DNA of 64,000 bases from Trichoplusia ni (taxonomy: Eukaryota > Arthropoda > Insecta > Lepidoptera > Noctuidae), in contig NC_039486.1 of NCBI RefSeq assembly GCF_003590095.1, positions 682,001 through 746,000 on the forward strand, written 5' to 3'. Below the pieces are notes generated by a model, which had not been told where the DNA came from, did not search any database, and saw only the letters and a program-made list of their open reading frames with translations. Position 1 is the first letter of the stretch. The number at the start of each line of letters is the position of its first letter. The position numbers were made by a program, and so were the translations under genes. Shown one piece after another: positions 35,744 to 47,167 of the stretch.

Positions 35744-35796
35744 CGTTCGAGTTTCAGTCTTCCACAATTGAGAGTGCTGAAAATAGAAACAAATAC

Positions 35797-35806
35797 TATA
35801 TATATA
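35797..35806 (-). promoter_or_regulatory. TATA box of F1 (and equivalents in F2-F4)
   Basis: A TATATATATA stretch about 55-65 bases before the ATG, with TTTCAGCAC as likely start region about 20-25 bases downstream. Identical boxes lie at 45,222-45,231 (F2), 50,937-50,946 (F3) and 58,285-58,294 (F4); that of F5 would be beyond the window. TTATCTTATT just upstream is a possible GATA site. Confidence 0.6.
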
Positions 35807-37451
35807 GGAAGATAATGTTGACGACAATTTAAGCCTGTGAGGCTAATCAATGACTATCTATTAATAATAAGATAAATTGGGTCCATTATTTATTATGTTT
35901 GTTAGGAATCTTTGTGATAGGAATATTGGGAGATTATTTATATCTTTGAATCACAATACATTATTGTGATATCTTTCATGGGGCGGATACATATTGGTTT
36001 TAGAACGGCTTACTTCCGCCTTTTTTTACATCACCTAGTTTTGGAACCAACAGGATTCCTAAACGATGAGCTGTGCGAGACGGGCGAACGCGAAAAATAC
36101 GAGCGAATAAACCATTCTTGAACAATTATTTTTTGATCACGTATGTAAATCAATTTGAAATTCTCCTTAAATTTTTATCCCGTCTGAAATAGCAAATAAC
36201 AAGCGTTTGACGTCAAGTATTTGAAGTGCTTTGATTCATTTGTATTCAATTAGGTAACTTTACCACTTGACGTGCCTGGGGACATGCATAAACACCTTGT
36301 TCTATAGCTTTGTTCAACTATAAGTAGATCTAGCTGTAACAGTTGAAGCCAAAGACGAAAAAGAAAAATGGAGGGTTCTTGATATAGCCAAGTCAACTGG
36401 ATGAGGAATATACATAGTAGCGGCTAAGCCAGGGCTGTTTATTATACAAAAATCATGATAAAATCTAAGCCTGTACTAGTACTTACGACAATCTTCATTG
36501 AACATCAGCCATATTCGCCCTAACCTTGCCGCTTTTAAGTGTTCATGCTGTGAAAAAACAAAGCGCGCAGCAAACTCCCCGGAGGCACGCTGTCTTTCTT
36601 CTTTTTCATCTTATACCGTTACAATGGACAGAATCTCTGAAACTTAAGAAATTCTTTTTCCCTTGAACACTGTTCCGATTTAAAGCAACGTTATTGATGA
36701 GCAAACTTGGGTAGCAAAATTTCCAGCACAGGAATTTTGGAGCTTCGAAGTTCTTAAAATCATACCAAATTAATTTACACTTAAAACTATCTCAAAACAT
36801 TTATCTTCCGAAAATAAACTTAACTTCGATGTGGAGAATCATTCCTCCTCCTTCCAGACAATGGACATTCGTTGATTATTATCTTAGTTTAAACATATCA
36901 CAAGGCTTCTTTCCTTACGATGTACGGAACCCTAGAAAGCTACACCGGATGTTAATTTTCTTATCAAAATATAATAACAAATACGTAACATGACGATATC
37001 CGCTCTAAAAATACTGCATCATTTAAATTGTTTCAAAATTTACTAATCTGGAACAATTACGTCACTGATTAGAAGGTAATAATCATCTGCATGATGATAA
37101 AGCTTTGATATAAATACAGTGGCAGGAATTATGATCACCACTCCAAGTAGGGAATGTTACACTGCGCGCTCTGCCTGCTCCTTTTTTCGTCGAGATTAGC
37201 TCTTTCATATTGGATTGTTAATTGATCCTAAATGCATTTAATTAAAAAGTTTTACATATTTTTAATTTGCACAGATAGTCTATTGCTGGTGGTGGACACG
37301 TCGCTCCACTGAAGTCGATCCCCGCGTCCAGCATGCTTTTGTGTGATCCACAGATGCTTGTCCTGAGTCTGAATGTGACTGGAATGATTGTGAAACCCCT
37401 CGCGGCTCGCGGCACACGGATTCGATTCCTTGTTATGGTAGTCGTTGAAAG

Positions 37452-37848
37452 TGTGGGCGATTTGAATGACAAAAGCCGTTGATTTTTAAATGTTTAATAA
37501 CTTCCACAGATCACAAGCTTTACAGTCGTAAATAGCACAGGTAGATAGTGAAACCAGTAAGTATTGAAGAGAAGATAGTAGAAAAAGACACAGATAGCAC
37601 AGAAGCGCGAAATTAGGAAAACATGCGTAATTATAGCGGATTTGTGGGAGCAAAATTGAGCGTGCATTCGCCGTCGGCTCTAGCTAGGCACTGCCGACCG
37701 CGACCGAGCGATAGCGGATCGGCGGCGCGCGCGACGTCGGGGGAGTGCGCGGGCGCAGGCGGCGAGGCAAACAACCGATACGCTTAATTAGAGTGCAACC
37801 CTTCATGCGACCAATGTATGTGCGTTCTTTAATCTTGGTGCTGCCGCA
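37452..37848 (-). repeat. 3' LTR of the Ty3-type element
   Basis: About 397 bases from TGCGGCAGCACC (37,848, minus strand), next to a purine-rich tract GCGGGGGAG, to the CA end at 37,452. Its first bases match the 11-base stub at the other end of the element (TGTGGCAGCAC). A strongly GC-rich central stretch at 37,660-37,770 contrasts with the AT-rich surroundings. Confidence 0.6.
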
Positions 37849-37868
37849 GTACTCCCCCGCTGAGACCG

Positions 37869-40800
37869 CTACTGCGGGCGATAAAAATCTGGGAAATGAA
37901 CACGTCGTCCACTTCGAGTCCTCTTTTCTGTCTCCAGGTTGGCCTCAGAATCAGATTCTCTGGGCCGTGACGCAGATAGTGGCGATGAAGTGACATCTTC
38001 TTCTCGAGCGAGGAATGCAGGTTTCAGTCTGTCAATGCTAACTGTCATTTCTTTCCCGCACACATCAAGCTTGTAGTGCTTTGGTCGACGTTCTAGTACT
38101 CTGTAAGGTCCTGCATATGGCGGCTCCAGCGGTCTTCGGACGAAATCCTGCCGCAAGAACACATGTGATGAACTATCGAGGTGTCGAGGTATGTAGAACG
38201 GACCCTTGCTGTGCCAGGAAGCAGGTTTTGGAGTCAGCTTACTCATGTGACTTCGTAAGCGTGTCGCGAGATCAGTAACATCAGCAGTGTCGTGATTGCT
38301 GGTAGGTGAAATGAACTGGCCTGGTAACCGGAGTGGTTCCCCGTAGACTAGCTCTGCCGGTGACGCCTGGATGTCCACCTTCCATGAACTTCTGATGCCC
38401 AAAAGAACCAGAGGAAGTACCTCTGTCCAATGCGTCGTGGAGTGACACATTATAGCTGCCTTGAGCTGGCGGTGTAGCCGCTCGACCATTCCATTTGCAG
38501 CAGGGTGGTATGCGGTCGTGCGGAAGTGTTGCGCACCAACCATTGACGCGATGGCTTGGAAGAGATGAGATTCGAACTGGCGCCCTCGGTCCGTTGTTAT
38601 CTTCAAGGGACACCCGAACCTCGCGATCCAGCCAGACACAAGCGCAGTTGCACACGTGTCCGCAGTGATGTTTGCCATTGGGTACGCCTCAGGCCACCGC
38701 GTGAACCTGTCGATGACGGTGAGACAGTACCTGAAATCATTAGAAGTTGTTAAAGGTCCGACAATGTCGAGGTGGATGTGTGCGAACCTGGATGAAGGAG
38801 ATAGGAAAGGAGAGGTAGGGGCAGAAGTGTGGCGTGTTATCTTACTGCCTTGGCATTTGAGGCATTCGCGAGACCACTCCCTACAGTTTTTGCGAATCCC
38901 TGGCCACACGTACCTCTGTGAGACCAGTCGCACTGTAGTTGTTCTTCCAGGATGACTTAAGTTGTGCAGGGAGTCGAAAGCTTGTCTACGGAATTCTGGT
39001 GTGAGGTATGGACGCGGTGTTTCAGTTGATACGTCACAGAATATTTTTGTTGACGTCCCTGGTACCACGACTTTTTGTAACTTAAGCGACGACCCATTTC
39101 TCAATAAATGTTGCAGTTGCTCGTCAGTGCTCTGTGATTGTGCAAGGGCCTGATAGTCAATACCTTGTGTGACCTCTTCGATCCTAGACAAGGTATCAGC
39201 CACTACGTTCTGACTTCCAGGAATATACCTCACGTCTGTAGTGAACTGTGACACAAACTCGAGATGTCTGAATTGCCTAGGCGAGCAATTCTCGCTAGTT
39301 TTAACAAAGGCATGTGTGAGAGGTTTATGATCAGTTATGATGTAAAAATCTCGAGCTTCAATCATATGGCGGAAATATTTAACTGCTTCATACATAGCTA
39401 GGAGTTCTCTGTCAAATGGACTGTGCTTCTTTTCTGATGGTGTTAGTTTTTTAGAGAAAAATCCTAGAGGTTCCCAGTAGCCATTCTTGCTCTTCTGCTG
39501 CAGAACAGCGCCAACAGCGACATTTGAAGCATCCGTTGCAATGCTTAGCTCGGCTGCTGGGTCGGGATGTGCTAATAATGTCGAGTTTGCCAACGATTCC
39601 TTACAATCTTCAAATGCTTGCAACAGCTCCTGTGTCATTTGGACTGGTTGTGAGCCTTTGACATTTGTACCCATCAGAAGAGTATTAAGTGGTGCTTGTC
39701 GTTTTGCTGCGTCTGGTACAAAACGACGGTAAAAGTTCAGCATTCCTAGAATCCTTCTCAACTCTTTCACAGTTTTCGGTACAGGGTAATCTAAGATAGC
39801 TTTTACTTTACTTTCCATGGGCCGGGTACCAGCTGCTGAGACATTGTAGCCCAGAAAATTTAACTCAGGTTTACCCAGAACACATTTGGACGTGTTGATG
39901 AGTACACCATACTCAGTTAGGCGCGACAGGACCTGACGTAGATGATCCTTGTGAGATTCTTCTGAAGGAGAGAAGACCAAGATGTCATCGCAATATCCAT
40001 ATGTGAAATCTCCCAGACCCTGCAGAACCTCGTCTATAAATCGCTGGAATGTCTGGGCTGCATTCCTAAGGCCGAAAGTCATGAATCCAAATTCAAAAAG
40101 TCCGAAAGGTGTTGTGATGGCAGTCTTCTTGACATCTTCTGGGTTAACTGGAATCTGATTATAGGCTTTCACCAAATCAATTGTTGAGAATATTGTGCAG
40201 CCTGACAATTGGTGAGAGAAATCCTGAATATGTCTCACTGGGTACCTGTCCGGTATCGTTCGCGCGTTAAGAGCCCTATAATCTCCACAGGGTCTCCAGC
40301 CATCATCTTTCTTCTTGACCATGTGCAGAGGTGAAGACCAGCAGCTTTCTGAACGTTTAGCAGTACCATTTGCCAGCATGTCATCAAATTCTTTTTTAGC
40401 AGCTTTCAAACGAATAGGATCCAAACGTCGTGGTCTACAGGCAACAGGAGGGCCTGGAGTGGTATTTATATAGTGAATAGTGTTGTGCTTTATTGTACGT
40501 ACCAGCCCACTGGGGCGTGTGACTTCAGGATACTCGCGCAGTATATTATGATACTCAGACTCGCCAGTGACTGTCTTGATGGAGACTATGCTTTCTGGTA
40601 TTACTTGCCGGGGCACGGACACAGAGAGAGATGTCTTCCCGTCTACAAGGCGCTGGTTTCTACAATCAATAAGAATATTATAATAACTCAGAAAATCAAT
40701 TCCTATGATTGGTTTAGACACGTCAGCTATTATGAACCGCCACACAAAATCTCGTCTCAAACCTAGGTCTAAGTGCAGTAATATTGGTCCATAAGTGTGT

Positions 40801-41003
40801 ATAATTGTGCCATTAGCTGCAGAGAGGGTATATTTACCTTTGGAACTGGGAGTCTTAATTGCTGAACGCGGGTATACGCATAAATCTGACCCGGTGTCTA
40901 TGAGGAACTGCATCTTAGAGGTCCGATCTGTCACAAAGAGACGGCCTGTTTGAGCTAGGCAGTCGCTGGCCGCTAATTCCGGCTGCCCCCGTCGTTTCCC
41001 GCT
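37869..41003 (-). CDS. pol: Pol polyprotein of Ty3-type retrotransposon
   Basis: Open from 41,003 (just after an in-frame stop) to the stop at 37,869. It has no ATG of its own near the start and is probably reached by ribosomal frameshifting from gag. Counting from a GTG at 40,934 it has 1,021 residues: aspartic protease with IDTGSD near residue 13; reverse transcriptase, catalytic YCDD near 312; RNase H with ATDAS near 465; integrase with an HHCC finger (about 650-692) and D, D and E residues near 719, 778 and 814 (HLDIVGPL, TTDRGRQFES, NGMVERLHR). The C-terminus has TRSGRRVHFP. All domains are uninterrupted, which is unusual for a resident element and fits recent insertion. Confidence 0.9.
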   Translation of the reverse strand, partial: SGKRRGQPELAASDCLAQTGRLFVTDRTSKMQFLIDTGSDLCVYPRSAIKTPSSKGKYTLSAANGTIIHTYGPILLHLDLGLRRDFVWRFIIADVSKPIIGIDFLSYYNILIDCRNQRLVDGKTSLSVSVPRQVIPESIVSIKTVTGESEYHNILREYPEVTRPSGLVRTIKHNTIHYINTTPGPPVACRPRRLDPIRLKAAKKEFDDMLANGTAKRSESCWSSPLHMVKKKDDGWRPCGDYRALNARTIPDRYPVRHIQDFSHQLSGCTIFSTIDLVKAYNQIPVNPEDVKKTAITTPFGLFEFGFMTFGLRNAAQTFQRFIDEVLQGLGDFTYGYCDDILVFSPSEESHKDHLRQVLSRLTEYGVLINTSKCVLGKPELNFLGYNVSAAGTRPMESKVKAILDYPVPKTVKELRRILGMLNFYRRFVPDAAKRQAPLNTLLMGTNVKGSQPVQMTQELLQAFEDCKESLANSTLLAHPDPAAELSIATDASNVAVGAVLQQKSKNGYWEPLGFFSKKLTPSEKKHSPFDRELLAMYEAVKYFRHMIEARDFYIITDHKPLTHAFVKTSENCSPRQFRHLEFVSQFTTDVRYIPGSQNVVADTLSRIEEVTQGIDYQALAQSQSTDEQLQHLLRNGSSLKLQKVVVPGTSTKIFCDVSTETPRPYLTPEFRRQAFDSLHNLSHPGRTTTVRLVSQRYVWPGIRKNCREWSRECLKCQGSKITRHTSAPTSPFLSPSSRFAHIHLDIVGPLTTSNDFRYCLTVIDRFTRWPEAYPMANITADTCATALVSGWIARFGCPLKITTDRGRQFESHLFQAIASMVGAQHFRTTAYHPAANGMVERLHRQLKAAIMCHSTTHWTEVLPLVLLGIRSSWKVDIQASPAELVYGEPLRLPGQFISPTSNHDTADVTDLATRLRSHMSKLTPKPASWHSKGPFYIPRHLDSSSHVFLRQDFVRRPLEPPYAGPYRVLERRPKHYKLDVCGKEMTVSIDRLKPAFLAREEDVTSSPLSASRPRESDSEANLETEKRTRSGRRVHFPDFYRPQ

Positions 41004-41160
41004 TTAAACTCACATGGTTCTGTACACTTCTTGGCTCTCGCACCAAAGTTATAATGGTACCAGCAATGAGGATGGTCAGGCGGTGGTTGTCGACTACGTG
41101 AGTGACTACGCTTGCGATTATGGTTTTCCTGTGACCTAGATCTGGAATGCGCCCTTGACT
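40973..41160 (-). pseudogene. gag: Gag C-terminal fragment
   Basis: Only the end of gag remains: an Arg/Ser-rich stretch followed by CWYHYNFGARAKKCTEPCEF, the zinc-finger-like motif of this group's nucleocapsid, then the stop at 40,973. The open frame continues to 41,212, but the upstream residues look like unrelated flanking sequence. The capsid region and start codon are deleted. Confidence 0.7.
40994..41000 (-). promoter_or_regulatory. Probable -1 ribosomal frameshift site (GGGAAAC)
   Basis: The heptamer G-GGA-AAC is in the X-XXY-YYZ phase relative to the gag frame. It lies inside the 41,003-40,973 overlap where the pol frame is open and exactly -1 to gag, and 21 bases before the gag stop. 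GGGAAAC is a well-known slippery heptamer. No downstream structure was evaluated. Confidence 0.65.
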
Positions 41161-41518
41161 GCCTGTAGACATAAGAGGTTACACACAAAAGGAAAAAAAC
41201 AAGTGCTGCCACAAAAGGAAAAAAACAAGTGTTTTCTAGATTTTACTTTTTACTGATGGGCAGTACTCGTTTAGCTTTGGACAGGAATCAGCATAGAAAC
41301 CTTTCCAGTGCAAAGACTCCCAAACTTCCGAATAAGCCTAAATGATTTATCATAGATTGAACCCCAAAACCTTCCATGCTTTCAGCAGTATCGAGGTAGT
41401 TTGTCAGAGTAACAGGAACTCCTGTCAGTGGTGCGTGATGAATTGCAATGCATTGCCGCGAACCACATACTTAATGCGTTCCACAGCGGTTCAGGTTTAG
41501 TCAATAAGTGTCTAAGAG

Positions 41519-42395
41519 TACTCAATACTCAATACTCAATATTTTATTGCACTCCATATGTTATACAGGTGTTACATAATATAAGTATAGTACACTATGG
41601 ACCCTGTAGGGCACGGCAATGTAGAAGAGAGGAGGATGCTATATTTAGATTATGTATCACAGATTATTTTTATTTATTAAGTGGTTGTTTTATTTTATTT
41701 ATATTGTAATTATAAAATTTTTATATATGAGAATGTTACTATATATATTGTAGGTATATGATTATTATTTTTCCTTATATATTTAATAGGTTTTTAGTTA
41801 TTATTATTATCTATAACATATTTCTATTAAAAATTTTTTACTATATTTATTTTAATTCTTTGTCATTAATATATTCTTTAATATTATAATATGCTTTATT
41901 TATGAGTATTTGTTTAAGTTTATTAGTAAATATTATATTTCTAGGTTCTTCCTTTAGGGCTTCTGGTAGTTTATTATATATTTTTATAGACATTACATAA
42001 GTACTATTGGAATGTAGGCTCATATTAGAAGTTGGTAGCATTAGTCGGTTTTTGTGTCTTAGTGACCTGTTTGCATGTCTGTCTCCACGTTTAGTAAATA
42101 AGGTAACATTGTTTCTCACAAACTTACATATTTCTAGAATGTAGATGCATGGTAAGGTAAGTATTTGGTGCTTTTTAAAGTAGGGTTGACAACTATCTGT
42201 TTGGTCTATGTTAGTTAGGACACGGATAAGTTTTTTTTGAAGAGTGAAAAGAGAAGGTGTATCAGTGCTATTACCCCACAAAATAATTCCATAGCTCAGC
42301 CACGCATATGCGTAGGCGTAGTAAGTAGTTAATGTTGTTTGAAAGTCAGTGGTCTTCTTGATTTCCCGGAGTAACCTCACACTACCCGCTTAATC
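41519..42395 (-). mobile_element. Truncated LINE tail in unit 1
   Basis: The 177-codon frame (41,847-42,380) is the end of a LINE ORF2: YGIILWGNS, FKKHQILTLPCIYILEIC and IYNKLPEAL, matching the region after the reverse-transcriptase core in Jockey/CR1-type elements. The 3' UTR runs to GCAATAAAATATTGAGT and a short (TTGAGTA)3 repeat at 41,519-41,540, the microsatellite-like end of this LINE type. It lacks the catalytic domain. The same insertion is present in every complete unit, so it predates the array. Confidence 0.75.
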
Positions 42396-42800
42396 CCCCG
42401 AGTAAACTTCTATCAGTAGAGGAAGCAATCAACAATTACAGCACGCTCTTCTTAGTAGTGGTGCGATAGAACCATATAAGTGTTTAAGGTTGCAAACACC
42501 TTGCTATATATTATTATTCCATTTTACTTAAAAATATATTGTTGAATTTTTATGCTAAGTAATTTAGCAATGCAAAAAATGTTATTTTTTTAGCACCCTA
42601 CCTTCGTCTGAGTGTTGCGTGTTAAAAGTGATACAACATAAAAGTGGCAGGTTGCATTTATTTTCATAACTACACCAATTTATATCACAACATTTTTTTG
42701 ATAGAGTAACGCCATCTCTTTCTTGATGAGCAAATTAATATAGTTCACGAATTTCCATTCTAACTGTCCTTGTTATCTGGCAGATGTAAATTATACTTAC

Positions 42801-42900
42801 TGCCAATACTTTCCAAGTCTCCAAAAGCATCTTCTGTCTAGGCGTTGAGCAAAGGAGTTGAGTATGTCCCACCATCTTCTCTTACGCCTGTCAGCAGTAT
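42801..42900 (-). other. Exon-like segment in unit 1 with flanking splice signals
   Basis: On the minus strand TTTATATTTAG precedes and GTAAGTAT follows a 100-base stretch with one frame open throughout (RRKRRWWDILNSFAQRLDRR in the middle). The copies in units 2 and 3 remain open. The copy in unit 4 (near 61,668) has an in-frame TAG. No partner exon was found and no homology is recognised. It may be a stranded exon of another gene captured by the array, or chance. Confidence 0.25.
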
Positions 42901-43564
42901 CTAAATATAAATAAAGCTATTTTTAAATTAAATTATTTACTTACATAGTAAAGCACGGTCAAGCTTAGGACTCATAAATTTGCCAGTCTACAAATTATAT
43001 TTGATACCTAACCCCAAGTAGCATTTTCTTTCTGCCGTCGTTTTTGCCTATCATAGCCGAACAACTAGGCATAACTCTAATTAAAATTAAATTATACTTT
43101 AATTATACTGTATTCTATTCTTGAAGACAATAAGTTTGGCGTCAATGTATTGGACCTTGTACCACTTCTAGTGTCGAGGCACTTCCACCGATGTCCATCG
43201 ATGTATCATGATCAGCTCCAGGATTGACAGTGATTTGATGGAAATCAGACATTTTAAAACGATATCATTATGTACTCGTTTAATCTTGTTATCTTACGAG
43301 TGTTTTAGAATTTTCTGTCGTTTCGAGGAGATTAGATGAATGTAAGTTTTTTTTATTATTATAATTAATTATTTATAAATTTGTGTTCTACTTGGCAAGG
43401 ATATCTTCACACAGTATATTATAGATATAGTTATATTGGTGATTCAGAAAAAAAATGAATAACGAAGTTTAAGTAAAAACATCAGTTATTTATTTAAAGT
43501 ATAAATTGAAAACAGTAACAGTCAATAAAACATTTTACGATTAGAATGTTTCATATTAAACATT

Positions 43565-45168
43565 TCAGGCATTCGACTGAATCCAAGATGTGTAGTTGGC
43601 CACGCGAATGTTGATAGCGGGGCGTGAACCGAAGCAGTTTGTGTGGACGGCGACGAGGATGCCAGACTGGTATATGCCAGAGCCGAACCCACTGCAATAG
43701 CCATTGAACTCTTGATTAGGCCATCTGGTGCAGACTACGTCAGAGGTGACTTCAGCGTCGATACCGTCAAAGCGAGTTCTGCAGAGGTCGTTGCTAATAG
43801 TCACGACCTGCTCCTCACTGATTTGGCGATCTCCCTCCTAATGGGAAGAAAACAATTATTCATAGACTTGGCACAGAGAAATCGCTTTATCGTAGTCAGA
43901 GCACTAGGCAGTGAAAGGCAGGAAATTCAAAATTTATTAATTATCCATAATGTAGAAAAAAAATAGTACTCGCTACTTACAATTTGGCGCCAGCTCGTAG
44001 CCCAAACGTTCAGGTCGTCAGCAAGGTGGTACCCAGCAATAGGTGCGGGCCGAATGTTGTGGCTGTAGGTAAATACTGGCATGCGGACAATAGACAGGTC
44101 AGAATGTAAATTAGCGTCGTTGAAGTCAGGGTGTATGATCAATTGTAAGGCGGGAAGAACCTGGCCACCTGAGTTGGTGTAAGACGATCCAATTCGGACG
44201 CGGTATTGAGAAGGAGGACGGTAGCTGAAAGAGACAATTGAAGAATAAAATAGCGTAATGGTTAATAAGTAATAAGTTTTATCGAGCAATATTTCTGATT
44301 TTGCAGTTCATAACCGTTTGTAAGTTTAACAAAAAATATTAAAATGCCTAATGATTTTTAAAGGCAGTTTCAGTATTTCAATTATAATTAAGTTATAAAA
44401 ACCATTAGACGTAAATGCATGTACAATTCTGGTGATCTACATATTTGTTCTTCTTATTCTATAACATAATGTGTGGCCAGCCAGCTGCTCGGGACATATT
44501 ATTGTGCACAAGGGACAGCGAAAACACAGGATTACAATCTATTTCCTTAAACTAATAGCCCGATAGGACGGCAATCCGTGCAAGCTTTATTCATAGAAGC
44601 CAACATCCCAAAGACTGCAAACCGATAGTTTAGAAGCTAGGATGCAAAAGTTACTTACTACATGCAATGGCCAGCTGTCAGGATAGACCTGTTGTTGATG
44701 ATGACACCGGCGCAGACATAAACCAAGGCGATGTCATCCCAAGTGCTGAGGATGGAGGCGCTGGAGGGATACTGGTCGATAGTGGATAAACTTTTATCAC
44801 TCAGTCTTGAAGTGCTAGGCACGGCTGAAAGCAAACGAACGATTAGGTTGCAAATATAACAAAATTTCCCTGTAAAGTGAAAAACCTTAAACATGAGTAA
44901 ATGAAATTCCGTTCTAAAATCTACTGGTTTCACATTTGGGAGGGATGAAACAAAACATTTTTTCCCTAACTTATCAATTAAAAAAATATAGAAATAAGGA
45001 TAACGCGGCGTCATTCTTACTTGCAGAGCTTCAAATATATTCTAAATCTAGTTCACTAATTTCGGCATATCATAAAGTGGTGAATTAAAAAAACTATAAC
45101 TCTTTGAGACCAGCTTGCTTACCTGCCACAGCCGCCAAGCAGAAAGCCAACAGAGCAACGCCACGCAT
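43565..45168 (-). CDS. Inactive trypsin-fold protein F2
   Basis: Exons 45123-45168, 44659-44824, 43981-44224 and 43565-43837 on the minus strand; 242 residues. It differs from F1 by one residue that I can see, Met for Thr after the SIVR motif. It has the same signal, the same lost activation site (RLSDK) and the same CSGFGSG in place of the catalytic-serine block. Intron 2 lacks the 87-bp insertion of F1 and shows the empty target site. Same predicted secreted, non-catalytic role. Confidence 0.9.
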
Positions 45169-46689
45169 CGTTCGAGTTTCAGTCTTCCACAATTGAGAGT
45201 GCTGAAAATAGAAACAAATACTATATATATAGGAAGATAATGTTGACGACAATTTAAGCCTGCGAGGCTAATCAATGACTATCTAATAATAATAAGATAA
45301 ATTGGGTCCATTATTTTTTTGTTAGGAATCTTTGAGATAGGAATATTGGGAGATTATTTATATCTTTTAATCACAATACATTATTGTAATATCATCCATA
45401 GGGCTGATTCATATTGGTTTTATCACCTAGTTTTTTTAAATCATCTAGTTTTGGAATCAACAGGGTTCCATAACGATGAGCTGTGCGAGACGGGCGAACA
45501 CGCGAATAAACCATTCTTGAACAATTATTTTTTGATCACGTATGTAAATCAATTTGAAATTCTCCTTAAATTTTATCCCGTCTGAAATAGCAAATAACAA
45601 GCGTTTGACCTCAAGTATTTGAAGTGCTTTGATTCATTTGTATTCAATTAGGTAACTTTACCACTTGACGTGCCTGGGGACATGCATAAACACCTTGTTC
45701 TATAGCTTTGTTCAACTATAAATAGATCTAGCTGTAACAGTTGAAGCCAAAGACGAAAAAGAAAAATGGAGGGTTCTTGATATAGCCAAGTCAACTGGAT
45801 GAGGAATATACATAGTAGCGGCTAAGCCAGGGCTGTTTATTATACAAAAATCATGATAAAATCTAAGCCTGTACTAGTACTTACGACAATCTTCATTGAA
45901 CATCACCCATATTCGCCCTAACCTTGCCGCTTTTAAGTGTTCATGCTGTGAAAAAACAAAGCGCGCAGCAAACTCCCCGGAGGCACGCTGTCTTTCTTCT
46001 TTTTCATCTTATACCGTTACAATGGACAGAATCTCTGAAACTTAAGAAATTCTTTTTCCCTTGAACACTGTTCCGATTTAAAGCAACGTTATTGATGAGC
46101 AAACTTGGGTAGCAAAATTTCCAGCACAAGTATTTTGGAGCTTCGAAGTTCTTAAAATCATACCAAATTAATTCACACTTAAAACTATCTCAAAACATTT
46201 TTCTTCCGAAAATAAACTTAACTTCGATGTGGAGAATCATTCCTCCTCCTTCCAGACAATGGACATTCGTTAATTATTATCTTAGTTTTAAACATATCAC
46301 AAGGCTTCTTCTTTACGATGTACGGAACCCTAGAAAGCTACACCGGATGTTAATTTTCTTATCAAAATAAAATAACAAATACGTAACATGACGATATCCG
46401 CTCTAAAAATACTGCATCATTTCAATTGTTTCAAAATTTACTAATCTGGAACAATTACGTCACTGATTAGAAGGTAATAATCATCTGCATGATGATAAAG
46501 CTTTGATATAAATACAGTGGCAGGAATTATGATCACCACTCCTAGTAGTGAATGTTACACTGCGCGCTCTGCCTGCTCCTTTTTTCGTCGAGATTAGCTC
46601 TTTCATATTGGATTGTTAATTGATCCTAAATGCATTCAATTAAAAAGTTTTACATATTTTTTAATTTGCACAGATAGTCTATTGCTGGT

Positions 46690-46862
46690 GGTGGACACGT
46701 CGCTCCCACTTAACGCGACGTGTTTAGTTCGATCCCCGCGTCCAGCATGCTTTTGTGTGATCCATAGATGCTTGTCCTGAGTCTGAATGTGACTGGAATA
46801 ATTGTGAAACCCCTCGCGGCTCGCGGCACACGGATTCGATTCCTTGTTATGGTAGTCGTTGA
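46690..46862 (+). repeat. SINE-like fragment in array unit 2
   Basis: Contains gttcgatccccgcgtccagc (box-B like), then 'tttgtgtgatccatagatgc' and 'ttgtcctgagtctgaatgtg', words characteristic of lepidopteran interspersed repeats. Counterparts are at 37,300-37,450 (cut off by the LTR element), 54,107-54,270 and 59,922-60,067. Confidence 0.55.
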
Positions 46863-47167
46863 AAGGAAAAAAAACAAGTGTTTTTTAGATTTTACTTTTT
46901 ACTGATGGGCAGTACTCGTTTAGCTGTGGACAGGAATCAGCATAGAAACCTTTCCAGTGCAAAGACTCCCAAACTTCCGAATAAGCCCAAATGATTTATC
47001 ATAGATTGAACCCCAAAACCTTGCATACTGTCAGCAGTATCGAGGTAGTTTGTCAGAGTAACAGGAACTCCTGCCAGTAGTGCGTGATGAATTGCAATGC
47101 ATTGCCGCGAACCACATACTTAATGCGTTCCACAGCGGTTCAGGTTTAGTCAATAAGTGTCTAAGAG

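Larger units (their letters stand above)
37452..41213 (-). mobile_element. Ty3/gypsy-type LTR retrotransposon, 5'-deleted
   Basis: It interrupts array sequence that is continuous in the other units, between gtcgttgaaag and aaaggaaa, with a 4-bp target duplication aaag (37,448-37,451 and 41,214-41,217) and TG...CA ends. Reading on the minus strand it has about 11 bases of a 5' LTR end (TGTGGCAGCAC), the C-terminal part of gag, a full pol frame and a 3' LTR. Most of the 5' LTR, the primer-binding site and most of gag are missing, so it is not autonomous. The intact pol shows that the insertion is young. By the CWYHYNFG gag finger and the pol C-terminus with TRSGRRVHFP it resembles Mag-like invertebrate elements. 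Confidence 0.85.
33525..42952. repeat. Tandem array unit 1 (contains F1 and a Ty3-type insertion)
   Basis: The left edge is where similarity to the later units begins (acggccaagcttaggactca). It holds, left to right, a 36-codon small frame, gene F1, about 1.7 kb of upstream sequence with a SINE-like fragment (37,300-37,450), the inserted LTR element (37,452-41,213), an old LINE tail and an exon-like segment (42,801-42,900). Without the 3.76 kb insertion it is about 5.67 kb, the size of unit 2. Peculiar to this copy are the LTR element and an 87-bp insertion in F1 intron 2. Confidence 0.85.

Noticed and set aside
37745..40766. Several plus-strand frames of 63-99 codons
   Set aside because: Antisense shadows of the retrotransposon pol gene.
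41519..41540. Short direct repeats resembling a CRISPR array
   Set aside because: A seven-base repeat in tandem without spacers, in animal DNA; it is the terminal microsatellite of a LINE.
41428..41709. ~92-codon plus-strand frame repeated in units 1-4
   Set aside because: It crosses the end of the LINE 3' UTR and its (TTGAGTA)n tail in antisense; no start context, domain or splice support.
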